A stretch of 64,000 nucleotides of DNA, taken from NCBI GenBank assembly GCA_020634015.1, contig JACKCN010000008.1:62001-126000 (forward strand). Direction: 5' to 3'. The notes under the pieces are model-generated. The model saw only the letters and a program-made list of their open reading frames with translations. It ran no database searches and was not told where the DNA came from. Positions within the stretch are counted from its first letter, which is position 1; the number at the start of each line of letters is the position of its first letter. Shown piece after piece: positions 1 to 8,599 of this stretch. The stretch is from Candidatus Delongbacteria bacterium. GTDB taxonomy: Bacteria > CAIWAD01. Both the position numbers and the translations under genes were made by a program.

Positions 1-500
1 TCCTCTTCCTGCTGACGGCGGGCCTCCAGATAGCGGATCTTTTCCTCCAGAATGCCGCGCTCGCTGCGCAGATCGCCCTGCACGCGTTCCTGCTCGCTGG
101 ACTGCTGGCGCAACTGGGCCTGTGTCAGGGCGATCTGGTCGGCCAGGCGGTCCAGCTCCAGGCGGATCTCGCGGGTATCCAGCTGCATCAGTGTATCACC
201 GGCGGCCAGCAGTGCGCCGGGATGGGCATGCACCTTCAGAATCCGGGAATCGCTGGGGCTGGCCAACAGCTCTTCGAACTCCGCCTTGACCAGTCCACTG
301 GCCGAGAGAGTGGCCTCGATGCGGGCTCGCTGGACCGTGGAAATCCGCAGATCGGCCAGCGCCACCGTGGGTGTTGCCAGCTGGCGCAGACCAAGCACAA
401 GGAGGATCGCGAGCAATCCGCCCAGCCCCACGCGCAGCAGGCGACCCCGGTGCGTGCGCTGGCGCTGTTCAAGGGGGATTTCGCGGTCCATGGACGACAT
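1..500 (-). CDS. HlyD-family membrane fusion (periplasmic adaptor) protein, N-terminal part
   Basis: The first ~166 residues are present; the rest lies beyond the left edge. After a short basic N-terminus there is one membrane-spanning helix (about residues 22-40, rich in L, G and V). A beta strand region and a biotinyl-lipoyl-like segment with the motif 'HPGALLAAGDTLMQLD' follow. Then comes a glutamine- and arginine-rich alpha-helical hairpin (from about residue 115 to the edge). This is the standard layout of adaptors that link an inner-membrane ABC or RND/MFS pump to an outer-membrane channel. The ATG at 500 is preceded by AGGAGA at good distance. The pump genes are presumably just outside the window. 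The family is secure, the transported substrate is unknown. Confidence 0.85.
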   Translation of the reverse strand, partial: MSSMDREIPLEQRQRTHRGRLLRVGLGGLLAILLVLGLRQLATPTVALADLRISTVQRARIEATLSASGLVKAEFEELLASPSDSRILKVHAHPGALLAAGDTLMQLDTREIRLELDRLADQIALTQAQLRQQSSEQERVQGDLRSERGILEEKIRYLEARRQQEE

Positions 501-780
501 CTGTTCTCCTGGTTGTATGACGACTGACGCCATTGCGAGGACCATGCCAGATTTCATGCTGTTGAAAATGAACAACTTGCGGCGTCAGAAACCTTGCCCG
601 ACGTTCTCTGGCGGACAGCGGGTGTCCGCTGGCGGACGCTTTGCCGACCAGGCGTGCGCCAGCCCACACCCATCTCTGGTTGATTTTCCTGACTTTGGCA
701 CACCGAAAACCGCCCCCGTGCCCTGAGCCCGTTGGCGGATGGGCGCGCAAAACGGTCAGATCAGACAACTCGAGGAAACC

Positions 781-1875
781 ATGAATAGACTACCGGCAAA
801 CCTGGTCCGGATCCTGGTCCTGCTGCTGCTGGCCCTGCGTCCAGCCCTGGCGGAAATGTGCGAGAGCACGGGCGAGTACGAGTACACCCACGGGGACAAC
901 GAGAGCATCATCCAGGCCAAGCAGTTCTGCGAGCAGATGGCCCTGCGTGCCGCCATCGAACAGTGCGCGCTCTTCGTCTCCTCGATCAGCACGGCGCAGA
1001 ACTACCAGATGAAGGACGATCTGGTGAAGACCATCGCCGCGGCCGTGGTCAAGCAGAAGAAAGTGCTCGAGCAGCGCGTGGACGGTCGTACCGTGTACTA
1101 CAAGGTCTCGGTCAAGCTGGACGACGAGCAGATGAGCCAGGCCATCGAGGCCGAAAGGCTGCGCCTGCAGGGCGCGGGTGCGGCTGGTGGAGGGCCGGTC
1201 TTCCCGCGGGTGCCCGCCCCGGATCTGGAGGGTGAGACCAGCGGCAGCCCGGAAGCCGGTGTGCCCCTGGATCGCAGTCCCGTGATGGAGCCCGTGAGCC
1301 ATGAAATGCCGACTTCGGGTTCGGGAAGCGCTGCGCGCCGTCATCTGTCCGTCCGGCTGGGGCAGAAGTCCCTCAGCAAGGACGATTGGGAGCCGCTCGA
1401 GAGCCAGGTCCTTCTGGGCATGGATTTCAACTGGGGCCTTTCCGGGCTGCCGGTCAGCCTGGACATCGGCTATCTGCGATCATCAAAATCCGGTGACGTG
1501 GAGGACGAGTACGGCGATGTCTGGGACGGCTATGCCGAGACATCCGAACTCACGGTTGGCGCACGCTGGTGGTTCGGCCAGTCTGATGCCAGGCTGGTGC
1601 CGTATCTGGGAGCAGGTCTCTGCCTGGTCAAAGGTTATTGGGAGGTGGATATGGGCGCGGACGGCACCTACTCCATCGAAGGGTCCACCATGGGCTTCGC
1701 ACTCAATGGTGGCATGCTGGCGTCCCTGAGCCGTTCTTTGTACACGGGAGTGGATCTTCGCGTCAGCGGTGGCAATGTGACCCTTGAGGGCGATGATGTC
1801 TGGGGTGATCCGGTAAGCATGGATGCCAAGGCCGGCGGACTCAGCATCAGCCTGCTGCTGGGGTATCGCTGGTAG
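781..1875 (+). CDS. Exported outer-membrane beta-barrel protein with N-terminal LPP20-like domain
   Basis: The protein has 364 residues. The ATG at 781 follows GAGGAAA and opens a clear signal peptide ending '..RPALA'. Residues ~25-130 contain conserved-looking 'AKQFCEQMALRAAIEQC' and resemble the LPP20/FlgT-N type domain seen in exported proteins that process repeated surface factors. A proline- and glycine-rich linker (~135-190) follows. The C-terminal ~180 residues alternate hydrophobic and polar residues, have glycine/aromatic strand ends ('YLGAGLCLV', 'GYRW' at the terminus) and look like a small 8-strand beta barrel. The aromatic C-terminal residue fits BAM recognition. It shares barrel features with the genes at 3565 and 4294. 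Function beyond outer-membrane location is unknown. Confidence 0.7.
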   Translation: MNRLPANLVRILVLLLLALRPALAEMCESTGEYEYTHGDNESIIQAKQFCEQMALRAAIEQCALFVSSISTAQNYQMKDDLVKTIAAAVVKQKKVLEQRVDGRTVYYKVSVKLDDEQMSQAIEAERLRLQGAGAAGGGPVFPRVPAPDLEGETSGSPEAGVPLDRSPVMEPVSHEMPTSGSGSAARRHLSVRLGQKSLSKDDWEPLESQVLLGMDFNWGLSGLPVSLDIGYLRSSKSGDVEDEYGDVWDGYAETSELTVGARWWFGQSDARLVPYLGAGLCLVKGYWEVDMGADGTYSIEGSTMGFALNGGMLASLSRSLYTGVDLRVSGGNVTLEGDDVWGDPVSMDAKAGGLSISLLLGYRW

Positions 1876-1900
1876 CAATCAGTCCCGTGAACGAACCGGC

Positions 1901-1940
1901 TGAATGAAAGGGGCGCATGACCATGCGCCCCTTTCATTCA
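1901..1940. terminator. Perfect 19-bp inverted repeat, probable terminator
   Basis: Two perfectly complementary 19-nt arms (1901-1919 and 1922-1940) are separated by only two bases, 26 bp after the stop of the barrel gene. The stem contains a G/C core (GGGGCGCATG) flanked by A/T ends, so read in either direction it ends in a weak T-rich side. It most likely stops transcription before the HupE-like gene, although there is no long uridine run. Confidence 0.65.
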
Positions 1941-2038
1941 GTGCCCGGTGAAACCATATGGGGCTCGAAGGATTCAGTCTCGTGCCCGGGGGGTGCCTTC
2001 CGGGATTCCCTGAGCACAGGTCAACAGGAGTTTGCGTC

Positions 2039-2761
2039 ATGAGATTTCGTTCCCGGCTGCAGAGCCTTGCGAAATGCCCGGGCTGGGCTGCATTGCTGCC
2101 ATTTGTCGCACTGCTGCTGGCGATGGTGCCGGAAGCCGGGGCCCATGGTGTCACAGCCGGTGACAAAGGCTACATCCAGGAGATCAGTGGTGCGCTGCCG
2201 ATACCATTCATCTACCTGGGTGCCAAACACATGATCACGGGTTACGACCACCTGGCATTCCTCTTCGGGGTGATCTTCTTCCTCTACCGCTTCAAGGACA
2301 TCGGACTGTATGTCAGCCTGTTCGCGGTCGGTCACACGACGACCTTGCTGCTGGGTGCCTTCCTTGAAATCTCGGTGAGCGCCTACTTGATTGATGCGAT
2401 CATCGGATTCTCGGTGGTCTACAAGGCGCTGGACAACCTGGGGGCATTCCGTCGCTGGTTCGGCGTGCAACCTGATACGCGGGTGGCCACCCTGGTCTTC
2501 GGCCTGTTCCACGGCTTTGGCCTGGCAACCAAGATTCTGGAGTACAGACTTTCCCCCGATGGGCTGTTCACGAATCTCGTGGCCTTCAATGTGGGCGTCG
2601 AGCTTGGCCAGCTGGGTGGTCTGGGTCTGATTCTCATCGCCATGAGCTGGTGGCGGCGTCACGACAGCTTTCTGGCACATGCCTTCACCGCCAATGTGGT
2701 GCTCATGACCGGCGGATTTCTGCTGGTAGGGTACCAGATGAGTGGTTGGTTCCTTCTGTAG
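2039..2761 (+). CDS. HupE/UreJ-family integral membrane protein
   Basis: The protein has 240 residues. The start at 2039 is preceded by CAGGAG; a longer in-frame extension to 1958 exists but has no ribosome site. A signal-like hydrophobic segment ends at 'EAGA-HG', followed by about six further membrane helices. The diagnostic HupE/UreJ_2 pattern is present: 'LGAKHMITGYDHLAFLFGV' near residue 60 and 'GLFHGFGLA' near 165, which supply histidines and an aspartate inside the membrane. Family members are proposed nickel/cobalt or other metal permeases or accessory proteins, but the substrate here is not shown. It lies 23 bp before a membrane-anchored partner gene, and the two probably form one unit. 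Confidence 0.8.
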   Translation: MRFRSRLQSLAKCPGWAALLPFVALLLAMVPEAGAHGVTAGDKGYIQEISGALPIPFIYLGAKHMITGYDHLAFLFGVIFFLYRFKDIGLYVSLFAVGHTTTLLLGAFLEISVSAYLIDAIIGFSVVYKALDNLGAFRRWFGVQPDTRVATLVFGLFHGFGLATKILEYRLSPDGLFTNLVAFNVGVELGQLGGLGLILIAMSWWRRHDSFLAHAFTANVVLMTGGFLLVGYQMSGWFLL

Positions 2762-2784
2762 ACGAATGAAGCCCGGAGTGCATC

Positions 2785-3423
2785 GTGTTCAATTCCCAGT
2801 CCCCTTCTCCTGACGACCTTCCGACTTCGCGTCAGTTGATTCGTTCCACAGTGCTGGCCGCGGTCATTGCGGCGGTCCTGCTCGTGACGGTCGTCCTCCC
2901 GGCAGAATACGGAGTCGACCCAACCGGCATCGGTCGGGTGATCGGCCTGACGCGCATGGGTCAGATCAAGCGCTCACTCGCTCTGGAAGCCAAGGCCGAA
3001 GAAATTAGCGGTGCTGGGCCGGCTGCCGTTGCTCGCGAAGAAGTGACAGGATCAGCACAACACGAGGAAAACCCGGCAGTAAACACGTCGGCAGTCATCT
3101 CCCAGCGCAGCGACACGCTCTCGCTTGTGCTGGCCCCCGATGAGGGCGCCGAGATCAAGGTGACTCTGACCCAGGGCAATGCGGTTCGCTATCGCTGGAG
3201 CACGGATGGAGCCGAGGCGAACTTCGATACGCACGCGGATTCCAAGGCTGCGGGCATCAAGTATCACGGCTATGGCAAGGGCCGTTCCTCCTCCGAGGCC
3301 GGTGAGCTCGTCGCCGCTTTCGACGGGAATCATGGCTGGTTCTGGCGCAATCGCTCGGCATCTCCCCTGACCCTGACTCTTGAGACCAGTGGGCCCTATA
3401 CGGACATCGTTCGCTGGCCCTGA
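2785..3423 (+). CDS. Membrane-anchored periplasmic protein, partner of the HupE-like permease
   Basis: The protein has 212 residues with a GTG start at 2785 behind CCCGGAG. A single N-terminal membrane helix lies at about residues 24-42 ('VLAAVIAAVLLVTVVLPA'). It is followed by the segment 'EYGVDPTGIGRVIGLTRMG' and a periplasmic domain of beta strands. Late residues include 'YRWSTDG', 'FDTHAD' and 'HGWFWRN', a set rich in histidine and tryptophan. From general knowledge, proteins of this shape, often named 'transmembrane anchor protein', sit next to HupE/UreJ-like permeases in proteobacterial metal loci, which matches the arrangement here. No enzymatic motif is visible, so a binding or anchoring role is inferred. 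Confidence 0.55.
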   Translation: MFNSQSPSPDDLPTSRQLIRSTVLAAVIAAVLLVTVVLPAEYGVDPTGIGRVIGLTRMGQIKRSLALEAKAEEISGAGPAAVAREEVTGSAQHEENPAVNTSAVISQRSDTLSLVLAPDEGAEIKVTLTQGNAVRYRWSTDGAEANFDTHADSKAAGIKYHGYGKGRSSSEAGELVAAFDGNHGWFWRNRSASPLTLTLETSGPYTDIVRWP

Positions 3424-3564
3424 GCGGCAGCTGGCCCTTTCTGTGTCGTATTGGCGGAAGTATTTCGGTATTCTTTCGCCCTGTGCGTCGTTCGCGGGCA
3501 CAGTTTGGAATGGCAAACTTGATCTGTTGCCCTGTGTGCTTCCCGGCAGCCCGTTGAGGTAGTC

Positions 3565-4212
3565 TTGCTGTATCGGTCCTGTGTCCTTGTCCTCCTGTCC
3601 CTGACCCCTTACCAGGCGATGGCGGCGACTCTTTCCGGCACCGATTTCCCACGTGCACATCTGGGAGTCGGGATCGGGCAGAAGTTCTTTTCGGGTGTCG
3701 AATGGAAGCGTGTCTCGCCACAACGCCGACTGTCCCTGCAGGCCGATCTGCGCCTGGGGCACCTGCCCATCTGGCTGGATCAGGAATATGCATACACGCA
3801 TGCCGATGGGTCTCCGCTGGACAACTGGACTGGTGAATGGACCGAACACGACGGCCTGATGGAAGGGCAATCGCACGAAATCTCCCTGGGACTGCGTCAT
3901 GTCTTTCAGCTGAAGAGACAGCCCCTGGAGCCCTGGCTGGGGTTGGGGGTGGTTCTGATCATTGCCGAGAGGAAGTTCGATGTGGGATCTGCGCATCCGC
4001 TTCCGGTCGCTGGCACCGGAGTGGGGCCCCTGTATTCGGCGGGCGTGGATCTGCCACTCTGCACCGGTTGGGTGCTGGGGCTTGACCTGCGCTTCAGTTC
4101 CGCGCACTGCCATCTGACCGGCGAAACCTGGAACGGCGAGCCGTTGGATTACAGGGCCGACTGCGGTGGCAGTTCGCTCTCGTTCCTGATCCGTCACCGA
4201 CTGTTCGACTGA
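3565..4212 (+). CDS. Small outer-membrane beta-barrel protein
   Basis: The protein has 215 residues. The likely start is TTG at 3565, preceded by GTTGAGGT; no ATG fits the signal peptide. The signal peptide ends around 'YQAMA-A'. The mature part is a run of amphipathic strands with glycine/aromatic turns ('LGVGIGQKFFSGVEW', 'PWLGLGVVLIIAERKF', 'GVDLPLCTGWVLGLDLRFS') and no enzymatic motif. It is clearly a paralog of the next gene: both have a 'GVVLI' strand, a 'VGPLYSAGV'/'MGPTLGTGV' strand and an 'LGL(D/E)LR(F/H)SSA' strand in the same order. The 3424-3564 stretch upstream holds no other gene. Confidence 0.65.
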   Translation: MLYRSCVLVLLSLTPYQAMAATLSGTDFPRAHLGVGIGQKFFSGVEWKRVSPQRRLSLQADLRLGHLPIWLDQEYAYTHADGSPLDNWTGEWTEHDGLMEGQSHEISLGLRHVFQLKRQPLEPWLGLGVVLIIAERKFDVGSAHPLPVAGTGVGPLYSAGVDLPLCTGWVLGLDLRFSSAHCHLTGETWNGEPLDYRADCGGSSLSFLIRHRLFD

Positions 4213-4293
4213 CCAACATCATTCCGTCGGGCAACCCGTGTATCACGACCTGTCCGCTTTTCCCCGGCGCAGAACATCCCCGGAGGTCCTGAG

Positions 4294-5136
4294 GTGTCCT
4301 CAATCCGATCGTTGACCCTGGTGCTGCTGCTTGCGGGAACCTGCCGGGCAGAGCCAGTGGATCCCCAATCCAATCCGGAGCACACACTGCGCAGGCCCTG
4401 GGGTCAGGTGCTCGTGCTCAATGGCAGCAAGCACATCGCGGGAACCGGCTGGGGCAGCGGAGCCAGACAGACCCTCGGCGGACAGGAGCTGGATCTTGCT
4501 CCCGGCAGAGGGCCGCTGAACCTGGCACTGCGTGTCGTCACGACCAGAAACCGCGAGCTGGATAGGCCATTGCGCCGGCACTGGGCTCAGCTGGTGGTGC
4601 TCAATGGCAGCAAGCACATCGCGGGAACCGGCTGGGGCAGCGGGGCAAACCAGACCACCAGCGGGCTTGAGCTTGCTTTTGCTCCCGGCAGAGGTTCGCT
4701 GAACCTGGCACTGCGCATCGTCACGACCAGAAACCGCGATCTGGATCTGCCACTGCCGGGATCGATTGATTGGCAGTATCCAATGGACACGACGGCCAGT
4801 GCGTTCGAGCTCTCGCTGGGATTGCGCAAGGATTTCTGGTTGTCCACTCCGGTCTGGACTCCGTGGGTGAGCGCGGGTGTCGTGCTGATCAGTTCCAATT
4901 GCTCATTCTGGGCTGACGATCTGTCGCTCATTGTGTTCGAAGGTTCGGCCATGGGTCCGACTCTGGGAACGGGCGTGCAGCTCAGATTTCTGGATCACGG
5001 GGTACTGGGGCTGGAACTGCGGCACAGCAGCGCCTGGACCCTGCTCTCCCCACGCTATGGCGGCGACGCCACGGACAGTTATCACTCGAACAGCGGGGGC
5101 AGATCCATAGCGCTCACATTCGGCCTGATCTGGTGA
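4294..5136 (+). CDS. Outer-membrane beta-barrel protein with internal 61-residue tandem duplication
   Basis: The protein has 280 residues with a GTG start at 4294 behind CGGAGGT. The signal peptide ends near 'GTCRA'. Two almost identical 61-residue blocks (residues ~33-93 and ~94-154) repeat the strands 'VLNGSKHIAGTGWGSGA', 'LAPGRGPLNLALR' and 'VVTTRNRELD'. The remainder matches the paralog at 3565 strand by strand. The protein ends 'LTFGLIW', with a terminal aromatic as expected for BAM-inserted barrels. The extra block would add strands or extend a hairpin. Function is unknown. Confidence 0.65.
   Translation: MSSIRSLTLVLLLAGTCRAEPVDPQSNPEHTLRRPWGQVLVLNGSKHIAGTGWGSGARQTLGGQELDLAPGRGPLNLALRVVTTRNRELDRPLRRHWAQLVVLNGSKHIAGTGWGSGANQTTSGLELAFAPGRGSLNLALRIVTTRNRDLDLPLPGSIDWQYPMDTTASAFELSLGLRKDFWLSTPVWTPWVSAGVVLISSNCSFWADDLSLIVFEGSAMGPTLGTGVQLRFLDHGVLGLELRHSSAWTLLSPRYGGDATDSYHSNSGGRSIALTFGLIW
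4390..4755 (+). repeat. In-frame 183-bp tandem duplication inside a beta-barrel gene
   Basis: The block 4390-4572 is repeated at 4573-4755 with an exact period of 183 bp (61 codons). Long stretches are identical, for example the run coding for 'NGSKHIAGTGWGSG' starting at 4418 and again at 4601. Differences are scattered and mostly conservative, so the duplication is fairly recent and both copies are under coding constraint. Confidence 0.9.
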
Positions 5137-5164
5137 CCGGCATGCATCACGCGTGACATGAAAA

Positions 5165-5206
5165 AGGCTCCGCGGCGAGTCGACAGTGCGAACCTCCGCG
5201 GAGCCT
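5165..5206 (-). terminator. Rho-independent terminator of the cysteine synthase/CBS-like gene
   Basis: The 11-bp arms AGGCTCCGCGG (5165-5175) and CCGCGGAGCCT (5196-5206) are perfectly complementary. Read on the minus strand the hairpin is followed at once by TTTTT (complement of 5161-5165). It sits 35 bp after the stop of the minus-strand gene and also faces the end of the plus-strand barrel gene. Confidence 0.85.
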
Positions 5207-5240
5207 GATATCATCTGACAGGCGCTGGTGGACTGAGGAC

Positions 5241-6215
5241 CTAGTCCGTGTCGAAGCCCATTTCCTTGCACCAGTCTTCGTTGTAGAACTTGCTCAGGTA
5301 GCGCTCGCCGTTGTCGCAGAGCATGGCCACGATGGTCTGGTCCTTGCCCATGGTGCGTGCGTACTCCATGGTGGCGCAGAGGATGGTGCCCGTGCTGCCT
5401 CCCGCGAAGATGCCTTCGCTGCGCGCCAGTTTGCGGGCCATGCGGAAACTGTCGTTGTCGGCCACGTAGAACATCCTGTCCACATGGTCGAAGCGCAGGG
5501 TCTCGGGCATGAAGTCCTCGCCGATACCCTCCACATGGTAGAATTCGCCCTCGCGCATCTCGCCCGTGTCAAACAGATGCTTCAGGCTGCTGCCCACCGG
5601 GTCGGCGCCGATGATCTGGATGTTGGGGTTCTTCTCCTTGAGGAACTTGCCCACACCCGTGATCGTGCCACCGGTACCCATGCCAGCCACGAAGGCGTCG
5701 ATCTTTCCCTCGGTGGCGTTCCAGATTTCCTGCGCGGTCGTGCGATAATGGATCTGCGGATTCACCTGGTTGTAGAACTGGTTCAGCATCACCGCACCCG
5801 GAGTTTCCTTGGTGATGCGGCGGGCGGTGTTGAGAAAACTCTCGGGGTGATCCCAGGGCACATCGGAACGCGTGCGAACCACCTTGCCGCCGAAGGCGCG
5901 GATGATGCGCTCACGCTCCATGGACATCTTGCTGGGCATCACGATGATGCAGCCATAACCGCGCGCCGCGCAGACCATGGCCACTCCCACCCCCATGTTG
6001 CCGCTGGTGGCTTCCACCACGATCCCGCCGGGCTTGATCTCGCCGCGCTGCTCCATGTCCTCGATGATGGCCCAGGACACGCGCTCCTTGACGCTGCCCG
6101 CAGGGTTGAAGCGCTCCACCTTGCCCAGGATGGTCGGTGGCACCTCGGCCGAGAAGCGGTTGAGACGTACCAGTGGTGTGTTGCCGATCGTGTCCAGAAT
6201 GTTGTCGTAAATCAT
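5241..6215 (-). CDS. PLP-dependent cysteine synthase / cystathionine beta-synthase family enzyme
   Basis: The protein has 324 residues, fold-type II PLP enzyme. Visible motifs are 'GNTPLVRLNRF' near the start, the PLP lysine in 'NPAGSVKER' (about residue 43), 'EATSGNMGVG', the phosphate-binding 'GMGTGGTITGVG' (about residue 180) and 'EGIGEDFMPETL'. The last is closer to the 'GIG.DF.P' signature of cystathionine beta-synthases than to CysK. It lacks the C-terminal CBS regulatory pair of eukaryotic enzymes. It may make cysteine from O-acetylserine and sulfide, or condense homocysteine with serine or O-acetylserine; sequence alone does not decide. It has its own terminator and lies 36 bp downstream of the SpoIID gene on the same strand. 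Confidence 0.85.
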   Translation of the reverse strand: MIYDNILDTIGNTPLVRLNRFSAEVPPTILGKVERFNPAGSVKERVSWAIIEDMEQRGEIKPGGIVVEATSGNMGVGVAMVCAARGYGCIIVMPSKMSMERERIIRAFGGKVVRTRSDVPWDHPESFLNTARRITKETPGAVMLNQFYNQVNPQIHYRTTAQEIWNATEGKIDAFVAGMGTGGTITGVGKFLKEKNPNIQIIGADPVGSSLKHLFDTGEMREGEFYHVEGIGEDFMPETLRFDHVDRMFYVADNDSFRMARKLARSEGIFAGGSTGTILCATMEYARTMGKDQTIVAMLCDNGERYLSKFYNEDWCKEMGFDTD

Positions 6216-6251
6216 GGTCCATCCGAATTGGGGGTTGGGTTGCGCCAGGGT

Positions 6252-7814
6252 TCAGACTTGCAGCCGGAGCAGCGCGCTGCCCGGATAGTAGTGTGACAGA
6301 ATGCTCTCGCAGGAGTGGCCGGCCAGTGCCATTCGGGCCGCGCCCAGTTGGCACATGCCCACCCCGTGTCCCCAGCCCTTGCCGTGGATCACAAGTGTGT
6401 CGCCCTTCCATTCGAACCAGATCGCCGCACTGTAGAGATGGCTCTCGCTGAGTGCGCGACGGATCTTCAATTCCTTGCCGATGGAGAAGATGCCGCGATC
6501 GGTGTGCACGTCCATCGAGAGCAGGCGGCCCGAGCGGCCACGGGGGCCCGGGCGCAGGTCGTGCAGTTCGCCGAACTCAAGCCCGGCGCGTCGTCGCAGC
6601 AGGTCGGCGGCCTGGTCGCGGCTCATTTCCACCGTCCAGCGATAATAGCCGTCGCTGTAGCCCAGCATGGCCGGCACCTGCCAGCGTTCGGTGTTGCACC
6701 AGACCTCTTCCTCGGCCAGAATCCAGTCGCGCCACTCGCTCTCGCTGCGCTGCGGGGGATCGGCTTCGTCCGCGTCGTCGCAGAGCGCGCGCATGTAGGG
6801 AACGGGTGTGTTCTCCCAGACGTTCTCGTAGGCTTCCACGATGCCGCCGCAGCTCTTGCTGTAGCGGGCGTCGCAGACCAGGCCGTCGTGACACAGGAAC
6901 ATGCCGGCGGTGCTGTCGGTGGCCAGGCGTGAGCTGTCCGCGATGGTTTCCACACCGCGATAGCACTGGCAATGGTCATCCGCGCAGATGTCAAAGGCTT
7001 CGCCGTGATGATGGCGTCCGCGCGTCGCCAGCCAGGTACTGCGCGCGGCGATGGTCTGGGCCTTCAGCAGTTCCAGTGGGCAGTCAGCGGTCATTTCGCT
7101 GCTGTTCACGCTGCGCAGGTAGGCTTCCAGTGGCAGGTCGTTGGCCAGACCCAGCAGGCCATCGTGATCCACGAAGACCCGCAGCGTGTCGGGATAATTC
7201 AGCGTGCGCCGGTGCTGCCAGTGGAAATCGATGCCCACTTCCACCTGGTGCACGGCGGCGTGCTGGCCCGGGGGCAGGATGAAACACAGGCCGTGGGGAT
7301 CCAGTTCGCCGATCGACTCGCCTTCCGACTCGACCAGCACGCGCGCGCTGGCCGGCCGTTGCACGCAGCGCAACCAGGCATCCTCGCCCAGATGCAGCAG
7401 GTCGCCCGCACGCGGTGCGTCGGTGGTGGGCTGTCCGTCGATGATGCGTGACACTCTGGCGCGACTCTTCGCGCCGTCGGCGGCATCGACTTCCGCCGCA
7501 AGCAGCCAGGTGGGCTGCACCCGGAAAGGGCCCGCCGAGAAGCCGGGGGCAAAGTCCAGCAGGCGACAGCCGAGGCCGTCCTTGGCCAGCTGCTTGTTCA
7601 GGGATTCCAGCCAGCTGCGCCGGGGACTTTCCACCAGTTTCAGCAGGTGCAGTGCGCGGGCCGGAGTGCCGTTCAGGAGTTCGATGCGCACTGCGCCTTC
7701 GATGGATTCGATCTCACCCGCGGCGGTGCGCAGTTCCGTTCCCGGGGGCAGGTCCAGCCGCAGCTCCTTGCGGCGATGGAGGAAGCCGATCCGGACGCGA
7801 AGAGGCTGGGCCAT
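6252..7814 (-). CDS. SpoIID/LytB-domain protein
   Basis: The protein has 520 residues from the ATG at 7814 (AAGGA upstream); a longer in-frame extension to 8018 lacks a ribosome site and overlaps the divergent promoter region. The C-terminal half carries the SpoIID domain: 'YLRSVNSSEM' and 'LLKAQTIAARSTWLA' near residue 240, 'CHDGLVCDARYSKSCGG' (~315-330) and the terminal 'GKGWGHGVGMCQLGA'. SpoIID homologs are lytic transglycosylases acting on denuded glycan strands, and in non-sporulating bacteria they act in cell separation or envelope remodelling. No signal peptide is visible, which is unusual for a wall enzyme. The N-terminal ~200 residues are beta-rich and unassigned. Confidence 0.8.
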   Translation of the reverse strand: MAQPLRVRIGFLHRRKELRLDLPPGTELRTAAGEIESIEGAVRIELLNGTPARALHLLKLVESPRRSWLESLNKQLAKDGLGCRLLDFAPGFSAGPFRVQPTWLLAAEVDAADGAKSRARVSRIIDGQPTTDAPRAGDLLHLGEDAWLRCVQRPASARVLVESEGESIGELDPHGLCFILPPGQHAAVHQVEVGIDFHWQHRRTLNYPDTLRVFVDHDGLLGLANDLPLEAYLRSVNSSEMTADCPLELLKAQTIAARSTWLATRGRHHHGEAFDICADDHCQCYRGVETIADSSRLATDSTAGMFLCHDGLVCDARYSKSCGGIVEAYENVWENTPVPYMRALCDDADEADPPQRSESEWRDWILAEEEVWCNTERWQVPAMLGYSDGYYRWTVEMSRDQAADLLRRRAGLEFGELHDLRPGPRGRSGRLLSMDVHTDRGIFSIGKELKIRRALSESHLYSAAIWFEWKGDTLVIHGKGWGHGVGMCQLGAARMALAGHSCESILSHYYPGSALLRLQV

Positions 7815-7980
7815 GAAAGATTCCTTGCAGGGAGATTGGGTGTTCTGGTGGATATCGGCATGGAGGGCCGGCCAACAATGCCGTACAATATACGGGGCCG
7901 AAAGTTGAGAGTTCTGCCTTGCGGGGGGCGTTCCCGGCAGGAACTTGTCCGCATCCGGTTCAGGTGGCAGCAAGGGGGAG

Positions 7981-8412
7981 ATGGTGTCGGCAAAGTCTGG
8001 TGCTTTCACCAACGCCAAGGATGCAGGGTCTGGGCTGGATGTGTTCTACGACCCCCAATGCCCGTTGTGTCGCGCATGCCGCAGGTTGGTCGACGCACGA
8101 GTGGCCAGAGGCCGGATCCGCTGGCATGACCGGGACGCTGGTCAGTTCGACCGGCCCGATCTTGGCGTCGCCGCCCGGCTCTCCTGCGACTGTGACAGTC
8201 TTGTGCTCAGCGACGGCCAGCGGATCTGGCGAAAATCCGCAGCGGTCTTCCGCCTGCTGCACGAGTTGCCGCTGCCCTGGCGCTGGCTGTCTCTGGGACG
8301 CATTCTTCCCGTTGGCCTGGCCGATTCCTGCTACGATGTCGTGGCCCGCCATCGCCATTCCCTTTCCATGGGTCCATCCTCCCCTGATTTCCGCGAAGAC
8401 TCAACGGATTGA
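7981..8412 (+). CDS. DCC-family (DUF393) thiol-disulfide oxidoreductase-like protein
   Basis: The protein has about 143 residues. The family signature is 'VFYDPQCPLCRACRRLV', matching the DCC pattern (D-x-x-C-x-x-C) seen in thioredoxin-fold DUF393 proteins. Further family features are 'HDRDAGQF' and a helical segment with 'LLHELPLPWRWLSLGRILP'. The ATG at 7981 directly abuts AAGGGGGAG, so GTG at 7984 may be the real start; an in-frame TTG at 7945 is less likely. It is transcribed divergently from the SpoIID gene; a TACAAT box at 7884-7889 is a possible -10 element. The physiological partner is unknown. Confidence 0.75.
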   Translation: MVSAKSGAFTNAKDAGSGLDVFYDPQCPLCRACRRLVDARVARGRIRWHDRDAGQFDRPDLGVAARLSCDCDSLVLSDGQRIWRKSAAVFRLLHELPLPWRWLSLGRILPVGLADSCYDVVARHRHSLSMGPSSPDFREDSTD

Positions 8413-8599
8413 TCTCCGTCTCACCATGTGCGCGGTATGTTCCCGGATGATGCTGGGGACCTCGAGCTCTGTCATGCACCCAGTTTTCAAGCGCTGTACC
8501 AGGTGACGGCGATCAGTGGCTGCCCGGCATCAGCTTGATCATCAACGGGATTCAACAGAAGCGGCAGAGATCACTCTCTGGCTGACGGCTGCCGCCGCA

